A stretch of 64,000 nucleotides of DNA from positions 5,456,001 through 5,520,000 of the forward strand of contig NZ_JAGINU010000001.1 in NCBI RefSeq assembly GCF_017876315.1. Reading direction: 5' to 3'. Origin of the DNA: Pseudonocardia parietis (lineage in GTDB: Bacteria; Actinomycetota; Actinomycetes; Mycobacteriales; Pseudonocardiaceae). Within the stretch, counting starts at the first letter, position 1; every line of letters starts with the position of its first letter. Of the stretch, positions 8,158 through 16,003 are shown in pieces. The translations under genes and the position numbers were made by a program. The notes below the pieces were generated by a model. The model did no database searches. It was given only the letters and a program-made list of their open reading frames with translations, and was not told the DNA's origin.

Positions 8158-8474
8158 CGCGCCGTCACCCGCGCACCGGTCACTGATCATCGAGTAGGCC
8201 GATCACCGAGTGCCGCTGATCCCCGGCCGCAGGGCGACCTCCGGCCCCAGCTGACCCTGGTCCCTCGTGATCATCGGCTGCTGCCGATCACCGTTCGTCA
8301 CCGGCACCGGCACCGGCACCGGCACCGGGCCGGCCCCGCAGCTGACCGCACCGGCTCGACCGGTCCGCGGTCCAGCGGGCCGCGCCACCCGGCCCCGGCA
8401 CCCGGCCCCGGGACCCGTCGCCCGGCCATCACGAGGCCCACCGCATCCGCCCCGACCACCTCCAGGGGAGCCCC
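8158..8474 (+). promoter_or_regulatory. Leader region between leader peptide and sulfonate operon
   Basis: These 317 bases have no gene. They contain a repeated GATCA(T/C)CGAGT element (8187-8213). A hairpin ATCGGC-TGCT-GCCGAT lies at 8273-8288, with flanking GTG/CAC that can extend it. Four tandem CCGGCA units lie at 8301-8327. No U-run follows the hairpin, so Rho-type or translational control is more likely than an intrinsic terminator. An attenuator role is inferred from the upstream leader peptide. Confidence 0.4.
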
Positions 8475-9320
8475 ATGACCACGACCGCCGAACGGGCCCG
8501 CGCCCAGGCCCCGCCCGACGTCGAGATCCTCCGCACCCGGCATGAACGAGGCCCGAGCCGGGTGCCGCGCTGGCTGGTGAAGACCGCCTCGCCGGTCGTG
8601 CTCGTCGCGTTGTGGCAGCTGCTGTCCAGCACCGGCGTGCTGCCCCGCGACGTCCTCGCCTCCCCCGCCGTCGTCCTCTCCACCGCCGCCGACATGTGGG
8701 CCGAGGGAACGGTGCAGAGCGCCGTCGGCGTCTCCCTGCTGCGCGTCCTGGCCGGGATCGCGATCGGGCTGGTCACCGCCGTCGTGCTCGCCACACTCTC
8801 GGGCCTGTTCCGCCGCGGCGAGGACGTGATCGACGCGCCGGTCCAGATGCTGCGCACCGTGCCGGTGATCGGCCTGATCCCGCTGCTGATCATCTGGTTC
8901 GGCATCGGCGAGGAGCCGAAGATCGTCCTGATCGCGCTGGCCGTGACGTTCCCGCTGTACATGAACCTCTTCGGCGGGATCCGCAACGTCGACGCCACGC
9001 TGGTGGAGGCCGCGCGCACCCTCGGACTCGGCTGGTTCGGCCAGGTCCGGCACGTGATCCTGCCGTCGGCGATGCCGCAGTTCCTGATCGGACTGCGCTA
9101 CGCCCTCGGCACCGCGTGGCTGGCACTGGTGTTCGGCGAGACGATCAACGCGACCTCGGGCATCGGGTACGAGATGAACACCGCCCGGGAGTTCTTCCAG
9201 ACCGACGTGATCGTCGTCTGCCTCGCCCTCTACGCACTGCTCGGACTGCTCGGCGACGCCGTCGTGCGGCTGCTGGAGAGGGGGTTCCTGTCGTGGCGAC
9301 CGGCGTTCAGCGGGCAGTGA
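8475..9320 (+). CDS. ssuC: ABC transporter permease, sulfonate/taurine/nitrate type
   Basis: This 281-residue inner-membrane protein has about six hydrophobic segments and the binding-protein-dependent permease motif EAARTLGLGWFGQVRHV, with the EAA loop that docks on the ATPase. The family (SsuC, TauC, NrtB) imports aliphatic sulfonates, taurine or nitrate. The start ATG 8475 follows AGGGGAGCC. The gene overlaps the ATPase gene and heads an operon with an SsuD-like monooxygenase and a binding protein, which favours sulfonates over nitrate. Confidence 0.87.
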   Translation: MTTTAERARAQAPPDVEILRTRHERGPSRVPRWLVKTASPVVLVALWQLLSSTGVLPRDVLASPAVVLSTAADMWAEGTVQSAVGVSLLRVLAGIAIGLVTAVVLATLSGLFRRGEDVIDAPVQMLRTVPVIGLIPLLIIWFGIGEEPKIVLIALAVTFPLYMNLFGGIRNVDATLVEAARTLGLGWFGQVRHVILPSAMPQFLIGLRYALGTAWLALVFGETINATSGIGYEMNTAREFFQTDVIVVCLALYALLGLLGDAVVRLLERGFLSWRPAFSGQ

Positions 9321-10006
9321 ACCCGGTGGCGGTCCGCGGCCTGAGCCGCCGCTTCGGCGACCGCACCGTGCTCACCGATCTCGATCTCGACATCGAGCCG
9401 GGCCAGTTCGTGGCGCTGCTCGGCGCGTCCGGCTGCGGCAAGTCCACCCTGTTGCGGATCCTCGCCGACCTCGACCACGACGTCACCGGCGAGGTCACCG
9501 TCGCGAAGCGGCGCGCCGTCGGGTTCCAGGCGCCCCGGCTGCTGCCGTGGAAGACGGTGTGGCGCAACGTCGTCATGGGTCTGCCCGGCCGGCCGGACCG
9601 GGCCCGCGCGGAGGCGGCGCTGGACGAGGTCGGCCTGTCGCACCGCACCGACGTGTGGCCGAAGGTGCTCTCCGGCGGCGAGGCCCAGCGTGCCGCGCTG
9701 GCCCGTGCCCTGGTCCGTGAGCCCGACCTGCTGCTGCTCGACGAGCCGTTCTCCGCGCTCGACGCGCTCACCCGCATCACCGCGCGGCGGCTCGTGGAGG
9801 AGCTGTGGCAGCGGCACGGCTGCGCGGTCCTGCTCGTGACCCACGACGTCGAGGAGGCGCTCGTGCTCGCCGACCGCGTGCTCGTCATGGACCGGGGGCG
9901 GATCGACCACGACGCCCTCGTGCCCCTCGACCGCCCGCGCGACGTCACCCACCCCGACTTCCAGCGCCTGCGTGCCGAGCTGCTCGGCCGCCTCGGCGTC
10001 CACTAG
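9293..10006 (+). CDS. ssuB: ABC transporter ATP-binding protein, sulfonate type
   Basis: This 237-residue nucleotide-binding subunit has Walker A GASGCGKST (44-52), the signature LSGGE (126-130), Walker B LLLLDEP (147-152) and switch histidine H184. The start GTG 9293 is preceded by GAGAGGGGG at normal spacing and overlaps the permease end by 28 bp. A GTG at 9317, overlapping the permease stop, is the alternative. The protein lacks any extra C-terminal domain, as usual for SsuB/TauB. It energises the permease encoded immediately upstream. Confidence 0.88.
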   Translation: MATGVQRAVNPVAVRGLSRRFGDRTVLTDLDLDIEPGQFVALLGASGCGKSTLLRILADLDHDVTGEVTVAKRRAVGFQAPRLLPWKTVWRNVVMGLPGRPDRARAEAALDEVGLSHRTDVWPKVLSGGEAQRAALARALVREPDLLLLDEPFSALDALTRITARRLVEELWQRHGCAVLLVTHDVEEALVLADRVLVMDRGRIDHDALVPLDRPRDVTHPDFQRLRAELLGRLGVH

Positions 10007-10014
10007 GAGGAACC

Positions 10015-11124
10015 GTGTCCGTCGAGTTCATCGGCATGATCGGGACCCAGGAGGTCTCGGAGATCCACCCCGCCGCCGGCCCGGTGATCGACCGCGCCAC
10101 CGTGCGCGAGTTCGTCGCCGCGCACGAGGAGGCCGGCTTCGACAAGGTGCTGGTGGGGCACTCGTCGTCCACACCGGACGGTCTGCAGGTCGCCGCGTAC
10201 GCTGCCGCACACTCGGAGCGGCTCGGGTTCCTCGTCGCGCACCGGCCCGGGTTCACCGCGCCGACCCTCGCGGCCCGTCAGTACGCCACGCTCGACCACT
10301 TCTCCGGTGGCGGCCGGGTCGCGATGCACGTCATCTCCGGCGGCAGCGACGTCGACCAGCGCCGCGACGGCGACTGGCTGGACAAGGACGAGCGCTACGC
10401 CCGCACCGACGAGTACCTGTCCGTGGTGCGTCGCACCTGGTCCGAGCCGGGGGCCTTCGACCAGCACGGCGAGCACTACCGCGTCGCCGGCGTGAACCAG
10501 GAGGTCCGGCCGCTCGCGCCGATCCCGGTCTACTTCGGTGGCTCGTCCGAGGCGGCCTACCGGGTGGGCGGCCGGCACGCCGACGTCTTCGCGCTCTGGG
10601 GCGAGCCCCTCGCGGGCACCGCCGAGCAGATCACCCGGGTGCACGAGGCGGCCCGCGCCGCCGGGCGCGCCGAGCCACCGCGGATCAGCGTGTCGTTCCG
10701 CCCGATCCTCGGCGACACCGAGGAGCAGGCGTGGGCCCGCGCGCACGACATCCGGGACCGGATCGTCGCCGCGAAGGGCGGCCACGGGTCCTTCACCGGG
10801 TCCCGGATGCGCGAGGCCGGAGCCCCCGCCAACGTCGGCTCGCAGCGGCTGCTCGCCGCGGCGGAGGCCGGGGAGGTCCACGACCGGTGCCTCTGGACGG
10901 CGACCGCCGCGGCCTCCGGTGCGGCAGGCAACTCGACCGCGCTCGTCGGCACCCCCGACACCGTCGCCGCGGCACTGGCCGACTACGTCGACATCGGCGT
11001 CGGCACGCTGCTGATCCGCGGCTACGACCCGGTCGCCGACGCCCGCCGCTACGGCCGTGAGCTGCTACCCGCGGTGCACGCGGAGCTGGCCCGGCGCGGC
11101 GCGGCCGTGGGGGTGCCGGCGTGA
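10015..11124 (+). CDS. ssuD: FMNH2-dependent alkanesulfonate monooxygenase (LLM flavin-dependent, SsuD-like)
   Basis: The 369-residue luciferase-like TIM-barrel protein matches SsuD along its length, for example LVAHRPGFTAPTLAARQ, the VISGGSD segment and PIPVYFGGSSEAA. SsuD-type enzymes use reduced FMN and oxygen to split alkanesulfonates into aldehyde and sulfite. AGGAGG overlaps the stop of the preceding gene and lies four bases before GTG 10015. No SsuE-like flavin reductase is seen in the operon, so reduced FMN must come from elsewhere. The nitroreductase at 1725 is one conceivable but unproven source. Confidence 0.85.
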   Translation: MSVEFIGMIGTQEVSEIHPAAGPVIDRATVREFVAAHEEAGFDKVLVGHSSSTPDGLQVAAYAAAHSERLGFLVAHRPGFTAPTLAARQYATLDHFSGGGRVAMHVISGGSDVDQRRDGDWLDKDERYARTDEYLSVVRRTWSEPGAFDQHGEHYRVAGVNQEVRPLAPIPVYFGGSSEAAYRVGGRHADVFALWGEPLAGTAEQITRVHEAARAAGRAEPPRISVSFRPILGDTEEQAWARAHDIRDRIVAAKGGHGSFTGSRMREAGAPANVGSQRLLAAAEAGEVHDRCLWTATAAASGAAGNSTALVGTPDTVAAALADYVDIGVGTLLIRGYDPVADARRYGRELLPAVHAELARRGAAVGVPA

Positions 11125-12215
11125 GCGCCCCCGCTCCCGCCGCCCCGGCCCGCTGGACGCCGGACGGCACCTCGCGCGGCACCGTCGTCGTGCTCACCGG
11201 TCGCGGTGAGCATCCCGGCGTCTACGCCCGCCTCGGCAGGCGGCTCGCGTTCGACGGCTGGACGGTCGCCGCATCGTCTCCCGGCGCGACCGGAACGGAC
11301 GTCGCCGCGGTCCTCGACGGAGCGACCGGGGCCCGGGTCCTGCTCGGCTCGGACACCGGGGCGCTGCTGGCCTGGGAGCTCGCCGCCGACGGCTCCGTCG
11401 AGCTCGACGCCCTGGTCCTGGCCGCGCTCCCGGCCGCGCCGCCGGACCCGGCACCGCCACGAAGCCACGAGGACGAGCTCGACGCCCGCACCGCCTGTCC
11501 GGTGCACCGCGGCATCCTCGAGGCCGACCCGGGGTTCCGGTGGGGCGCACTCGACGAGGCACCTCCCCCGGTGCCGTCGGCCGCGCTGCCCGACGTGCCG
11601 GTGCTCTGGCTGCACGGCGACGCCGATCCGGTCGCCCCGGCCGCCGCGGTCCGCGCGCTGGCCCGGGACACCGACGACCTCGCCGTCGTCGCCGACGGGG
11701 TGCACGACGTGCTCAACGACCAGTTCCACCGGATCGTCGCCGCCCGGCTGGTGCAGTTCCTGGAGAAGGTCGCCAAGGGCGCGGCGTTCGTCGCCCCCGC
11801 CGCGGCCGCACCCGCGGGGGGCCGGCGCGCCGCGCCGCTCACCGTGTCCGCCCGGCTCGACCACGCCCTGCGGGCACTCGCCGAGCTGGTGGCCGCCGGG
11901 GACGGCACCGTCACCTGCGACGCCATCGCCCGCGCCCGCGGGATCCCGCTGAACTCGCTGGTCAACATCATGCTGCAGCTGCGCCGGGCCGGTCTCGTGA
12001 CCAGCAGGCGCGGCTGCGAGGGCGGCTACCGGCTCGCCCGCCCGGCGGACGAGATCACCGTCGCCGACGTCGTCCGGGCCACCGAGGGGGCACTCGCCGC
12101 CATCCGTGACACCGGCCCCGCCGCCGTCCTCTGGGCGGATCTCGAACGCACCGTCGCCGACTTCCTCACCGGCCACACCCTGACCGTCCTCACCCCGGAG
12201 AGCACCCCCCGATGA
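11121..12215 (+). CDS. Fusion of alpha/beta-hydrolase-like domain with Rrf2-family DNA-binding domain
   Basis: The 364-residue protein combines two modules. Residues about 1-215 look like a small alpha/beta hydrolase: an elbow GSDTG in which the nucleophile position is Asp rather than Ser, an acid loop LHGDADPV and a late histidine in GVHDVLND. Residues about 233-325 form an Rrf2 winged helix with the expected SLVNIMLQLRRAGLV recognition region and the RGCEGGYRLARP wing. The three clustered cysteines that hold iron-sulfur in IscR or NsrR are absent. The GTG start overlaps the ssuD stop by GTGA and the end overlaps the cupin by ATGA, so it is translated as part of the operon. It is probably a regulator whose hydrolase-like domain binds or processes an effector. 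Confidence 0.8.
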   Translation: MSAPAPAAPARWTPDGTSRGTVVVLTGRGEHPGVYARLGRRLAFDGWTVAASSPGATGTDVAAVLDGATGARVLLGSDTGALLAWELAADGSVELDALVLAALPAAPPDPAPPRSHEDELDARTACPVHRGILEADPGFRWGALDEAPPPVPSAALPDVPVLWLHGDADPVAPAAAVRALARDTDDLAVVADGVHDVLNDQFHRIVAARLVQFLEKVAKGAAFVAPAAAAPAGGRRAAPLTVSARLDHALRALAELVAAGDGTVTCDAIARARGIPLNSLVNIMLQLRRAGLVTSRRGCEGGYRLARPADEITVADVVRATEGALAAIRDTGPAAVLWADLERTVADFLTGHTLTVLTPESTPR

Positions 12216-12697
12216 GCAGCACCACCGATCCCTTCCACCCCGATCTCGGACCCGGCACCGACGCGACCCCGCCGGCGCACGCCCGGGTGCACCTGGTCCG
12301 CGGCGCCGATCTGTCCGCCGACACCGCGCAGACCAGCGGGATGTCCCGGCGGGAAGCCGTCAGCGGCCGCACCGTCGGCTCGCACAAGCTCTGGACCGGC
12401 GAGACGCACGTCGCCCCCGCCACGAACTCCGGCGACCACCACCACGGCGAGGCCGAGACGTCGATCTACGTGGTCAGCGGCCGCCCGCGGTTCGTGTTCC
12501 ACGACGGCACCGGCGAGGTCGTTCTGCAGACCGAGCCGGGCGACTACGTGTTCGTCCCGCCCTACGTCCCGCACCGCGAGGAGAACCCCGACCCCGACAA
12601 CCCGGCGGTCGTCGTGATCTCGCGCAGCACCCAGGAGGGGATCGTCGTGAACCTCCCCGCGCTCACCCCGCTCACCGATCCGGAGACCGCACCGTGA
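12212..12697 (+). CDS. Cupin domain protein
   Basis: The 161-residue single-cupin protein shows both metal-binding motifs: GDHHHGEAETSIYVVSG (three His and a Glu) and PGDYVFVPPYVPHREEN (His). Such small cupins are metal-dependent dioxygenases, isomerases or binding proteins. The start overlaps the upstream stop by ATGA, and the end overlaps the binding-protein gene by GTGA. Its position inside a sulfonate operon suggests action on the organosulfur substrate or its carbon product. The exact reaction cannot be read from the sequence. Confidence 0.82.
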   Translation: MSSTTDPFHPDLGPGTDATPPAHARVHLVRGADLSADTAQTSGMSRREAVSGRTVGSHKLWTGETHVAPATNSGDHHHGEAETSIYVVSGRPRFVFHDGTGEVVLQTEPGDYVFVPPYVPHREENPDPDNPAVVVISRSTQEGIVVNLPALTPLTDPETAP

Positions 12698-13668
12698 CCC
12701 GCCGGCTCATCCTGCCCGCACTCCTGTCCACGCTGGCCGTGGTGCTCGCCGGCTGCTCCGGCGCCTCCGACGACGGCCCGGCCGACCTCTCGCAGGTCAC
12801 CCTGCGGGTCGGCGACCAGGCCGGGATCCAGCAGGCGGTCGTCGAGGCATCCGGTGCGCTGGAGGGGACGCCGTACACGGTCGAGTGGGCGCAGTTCCCG
12901 GCCGCCGCGCCGGTGCTGGAGGCACTGCGCGGCGAGGCGATCGACGCCGGCATCGCCGGTGACGCGCCCACGCTGACGGCGCTGTCGTCCACCGACCGGA
13001 TCAGGATCGTCGAGGCCACGCGGTCACCGAGCCAGGGCGGGCTGGCCCTGCTCGTCGGCCAAGACTCGCCGATCCGCTCGGTCGCCGACCTGCGCGGGAA
13101 GACCGTCTCCCCGACCACCCAGGGCAGCATCGGCCACTACCTGCTGCTGCGTTCCCTGGAGGAGGCCGGCGTGCCACCCGCGGAGGTGAACATCTCGTTC
13201 CTGCAGCCGGTCGACGCGGCCGCCGCGATGAACTCCGGCGCGATCGACGCCTGGTCCACCTGGGATCCCTACACCGCGGTGGCCCAGCAGGAGTCCGGCG
13301 CCCGGATCCTGCGCGACGCCGAGGGGCTCGGCACCGGGCTGACCTTCCTGAACGCCAACACCGCGGCCCTCGAGGACGCCGGCACCCGCGCCGCGCTCAC
13401 CGACTTCACCGAGCGCTACGCCCGGGCGCTGCAGTGGGCCAGGGAGAACCCGCAGGACAACTCGGCGATCTACGCGACGCTGACCGGCCGGCCCGCCGCC
13501 GTCGCCGACCTGATGGCCGACCGGGCCCAGCGGGCGACCGAGCCGCTCTCGCCGGAGCTGACCGCCGAGCTGCAGGAGGTCGCCGACCGTTATGTCGGCT
13601 ACGACGTGCTGCGCAACCCGGTCGACGTCGCGTCGGCCATGGAGGACCTCGGCGCCCCGGCACCCTGA
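12694..13668 (+). CDS. ssuA: ABC transporter substrate-binding lipoprotein, sulfonate type
   Basis: The 324-residue protein begins with a lipoprotein signal peptide ending in the lipobox LAGC (Cys about residue 19), so it is anchored outside the membrane. The rest is a NMT1/SsuA-type periplasmic-binding fold, with segments such as LRGKTVSPTTQGSIGHYLL and IDAWSTWDPYTAVAQQ that match SsuA/TauA. It delivers the sulfonate to the permease encoded at the front of the operon. Finding the binding protein last in the operon is less common than first. The GTG start overlaps the cupin stop. Confidence 0.87.
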   Translation: MTRRLILPALLSTLAVVLAGCSGASDDGPADLSQVTLRVGDQAGIQQAVVEASGALEGTPYTVEWAQFPAAAPVLEALRGEAIDAGIAGDAPTLTALSSTDRIRIVEATRSPSQGGLALLVGQDSPIRSVADLRGKTVSPTTQGSIGHYLLLRSLEEAGVPPAEVNISFLQPVDAAAAMNSGAIDAWSTWDPYTAVAQQESGARILRDAEGLGTGLTFLNANTAALEDAGTRAALTDFTERYARALQWARENPQDNSAIYATLTGRPAAVADLMADRAQRATEPLSPELTAELQEVADRYVGYDVLRNPVDVASAMEDLGAPAP

Positions 13669-13678
13669 TCCGCGCCGG

Positions 13679-14002
13679 TCAGCCCGGTGCCCCCGGAAGG
13701 ACGCTCACGGCGACGTCGACGATGTCGGCACGTGGCTCGAGCCGGGGTACCTCGGCGATCGGCACCCACCGTGCGAAGTCGGTCGTGCCACCCACTTCGG
13801 TGGTCCCCAGCTCCCCGCCCGTGATGGTGGCAGCGAGGACGAAGCGCTGGGAACGCCACGGACGACGATCACCTGTGCGTGGCGCGGTGACGTGGTGCTC
13901 GGCGAGGACCTGCCCGACGTCCACCCGGTAGCCGGTCTCCTCCCACACCTCCCGGACGACCGCGGCCCGGATGGACTCGTCGAACTCGACCCCGATGATC
14001 AC
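13679..14002 (-). pseudogene. NUDIX hydrolase remnant, N-terminus missing
   Basis: The frame contains the C-terminal two thirds of a NUDIX box, ESIRAAVVREVWEETGY. The first glycines of the box and the preceding strands (normally xxxLPGGGxE) are gone: the frame enters through unrelated RSPPRP sequence and a neighbouring frame stops just before. A GTG at 14000-14002 could give a 107-residue product, but without the N-terminal sheet it would probably not fold. It is most simply a decayed gene, trimmed where the monooxygenase promoter region at 14003-14098 begins. Confidence 0.6.
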
Positions 14003-14050
14003 CGGTCGTGGAGGGGAGCGAACGGCACCTCGGGGAACACCGTCGTTCCC

Positions 14051-14065
14051 CCGGTGTTGCACCGG
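14051..14065. promoter_or_regulatory. Inverted repeat upstream of the NtaA-type monooxygenase
   Basis: CCGGTG-TTG-CACCGG is a perfect 6-bp inverted repeat with a 3-bp centre, 34 bp before the start codon at 14099. It is a candidate operator. No regulator is encoded next to it except the Rrf2 fusion 2 kb upstream. Confidence 0.3.
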
Positions 14066-14098
14066 TAGGAGACCGCACGAGGAGTCGGAGGCCCCCTC

Positions 14099-15439
14099 AT
14101 GCCGCGCAAGCAGATCCACCTCGCCGCACACTTCCCGGGCGTCAACAACACCACGGTCTGGAGCGACCCGGCGTCGGGCAGCCACATCGAGTTCGAGTCG
14201 TTCGCACACTTCGCGCGGACCGCCGAGCGGGCCAGGTTCGACTTCCTGTTCCTCGCCGAGGGGCTGCGGCTGCGCGAGCATCGCGGGCAGATCTACGACC
14301 TGGACGTGGTGGGCCGGCCGGACACCTTCACCGTCCTGAACGCGCTGGCCGCGGTCACCGACCGGCTCGGCCTGGCCGGGACGATCAACTCGACCTTCAC
14401 CGAGCCGTACGACGTCGCCCGCCAGTTCGCGAGCCTGGACCACCTCTCGGGCGGGCGCGCGGCGTGGAACGTCGTCACCTCGTGGGACGCGTTCACCGGG
14501 GAGAACTTCCGCCGGGGCGGATTCCTGCCCAAGGACGAGCGCTACTCGCGGGCGAAGGAGCAGCTCGCCGCCACCTCCGCGATCTGGGACTCCCGGACCG
14601 GGCCGGACGATCGTGGCGGTTTCGCGTTCCGCTCCGACCAGTTCGACATCCACGGCCGGTTCGCGCTGCCGCGCAGCCCACAGGGCCGCCCGGTGATCCT
14701 GCAGGCCGGGGACTCCGAGGAGGGCCGCGAGTTCGCCGCGGCGTCGGCCGACGCGATCTTCTCCCGGCACGCCGAGCCGGAGGCGGGGCGGGCGTTCCTG
14801 GCCGACGTCAAGGGGCGCCTCGCCCGCTACGGCCGCGGGTGGGACGACCTCAAGATCCTTCCGGCGGCGACGTACGTGCTGGGCGACACCGACGCCGAGG
14901 CCGCCGAGCGCGCCGAGACGGTCCGGTACCAGCAGGTCAGCCCGCAGACGGCGATCGTGTTCGCCGAGCAGCTGTGGAACACCGACCTCTCGGGCCGGGA
15001 TCCGGACGGCCCGCTGCCGGAGTTCGACCCGGTCGAGGGCGAGCTCGTCTCGCAGGGCCGGGCCAGTGTGCGGCAGTACCGGGACCCGAAGACCGTCGCC
15101 GACCAGTGGCGGGCGCTCGCGGCGGAGAAGAAGCTGTCACTGCGCGAGACCGTGATCGAGGTGACCGGCCGGCACACCTTCGTCGGCAGCCCGGCGACGG
15201 TCGCCGCGGCGATCGACGACGCCGTGCAGTCCGACGCCGCGGACGGCTACGTCCTCGTTCCGCACGTCACTCCCGGCGGGCTGGACGAGTTCGCGGACCA
15301 GGTGGTCCCCCTGCTGCAGGAACGCGGCTCCTTCCGCACCGACTACGCCGGTACGACGCTGCGCGAGCACCTCGGCCTGCCCCCTGTCGCGACGACGACC
15401 GATCCGACGCAGGCCGCCGTCGCGGCGCCGGGAGCCTGA
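14099..15439 (+). CDS. LLM flavin-dependent monooxygenase, NtaA/SnaA/DszA family
   Basis: The 446-residue protein has family length and typical segments: INSTFTEPYDVARQFASLDHLS, SGGRAAWNVVTSWD and a GRFALPRSPQGRPVILQAGDS stretch. Members (NtaA, DszA, DmoA, SnaA) use reduced FMN and oxygen to cleave C-N or C-S bonds of chelators, sulfones or dimethyl sulfide. It follows the sulfonate operon after a 430-bp gap holding a NUDIX remnant. A C-S bond substrate is therefore the best inference; DszA-like sulfone cleavage would feed a sulfinate or sulfonate to the neighbours. GGAGG lies before ATG 14099. Confidence 0.85.
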   Translation: MPRKQIHLAAHFPGVNNTTVWSDPASGSHIEFESFAHFARTAERARFDFLFLAEGLRLREHRGQIYDLDVVGRPDTFTVLNALAAVTDRLGLAGTINSTFTEPYDVARQFASLDHLSGGRAAWNVVTSWDAFTGENFRRGGFLPKDERYSRAKEQLAATSAIWDSRTGPDDRGGFAFRSDQFDIHGRFALPRSPQGRPVILQAGDSEEGREFAAASADAIFSRHAEPEAGRAFLADVKGRLARYGRGWDDLKILPAATYVLGDTDAEAAERAETVRYQQVSPQTAIVFAEQLWNTDLSGRDPDGPLPEFDPVEGELVSQGRASVRQYRDPKTVADQWRALAAEKKLSLRETVIEVTGRHTFVGSPATVAAAIDDAVQSDAADGYVLVPHVTPGGLDEFADQVVPLLQERGSFRTDYAGTTLREHLGLPPVATTTDPTQAAVAAPGA

Positions 15440-15452
15440 CGGGCCCGGGCGC

Positions 15453-15884
15453 TCAGGTCCGGTGGTCCTCGTCGTCGTCGCGCTTCTCCCCTTCGCTCTC
15501 GTAGTAGCCCTCCCGCTTCGCGCGGACGGCGATCATCGCCATCGCGAACGGGATGCCGAGCAGCAGGCCGAACGACAGCAGCCCGGCCAGCCACTCGCCC
15601 GGGACCAGCACGAGCACGATCACGCCGATCGCGACGCCCTGCAGGATCCGGTCGAGCGGGGCGCGATCGACGGCGCCACGCGCGCCACCGGTGGACTCCA
15701 GCGAGGACATCTCGGAGTTCAGGTCGGGGTCGGACCTGCTCAGCTCGCTCTCCAGGTCCGAGAGCGAACGCTCCTCCGCGCGGTTCAGCGGACGGGCGAA
15801 CGGGCGAGGTTCCGGATCCGGCGCACCCCCGGCCGGCTGCGGCGGCGGGGGCGGGGGCGGCAGGGGCGGTGGCGTGACAGACAT
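15453..15884 (-). CDS. DUF3040-type small membrane protein
   Basis: The 143-residue protein has a proline-rich N-terminal tail (residues 5-30) and the short conserved PLNRAEERSLSDLESEL segment that resembles DUF3040 (LSexErrlLeeIE). Two hydrophobic helices follow (about 83-98 and 101-120), with a charged C-terminal end. Such proteins are common, small and uncharacterised in actinobacteria. ATG 15882-15884 is preceded by GAGGAAG. It is convergent with the monooxygenase gene, whose stop lies 13 bp away. Confidence 0.65.
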   Translation of the reverse strand: MSVTPPPLPPPPPPPQPAGGAPDPEPRPFARPLNRAEERSLSDLESELSRSDPDLNSEMSSLESTGGARGAVDRAPLDRILQGVAIGVIVLVLVPGEWLAGLLSFGLLLGIPFAMAMIAVRAKREGYYESEGEKRDDDEDHRT

Positions 15885-16003
15885 GATCTTCCTCCTCGGT
15901 GCCGGCGTGGCCGGCCTTCCGAGCAACCCGTCGGACCCCTCTCATGCTATCGAAACGGACAAAGCTCCGCGCGCCCGCGAAACCGCGAGAGTTCCGGGGT
16001 GGT

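Noticed and set aside
8301..8327. CCGGCA tandem as a protein-binding iteron
   Set aside because: Four short GC units are common by chance in such DNA, and nothing else supports an origin or a specific binding site.
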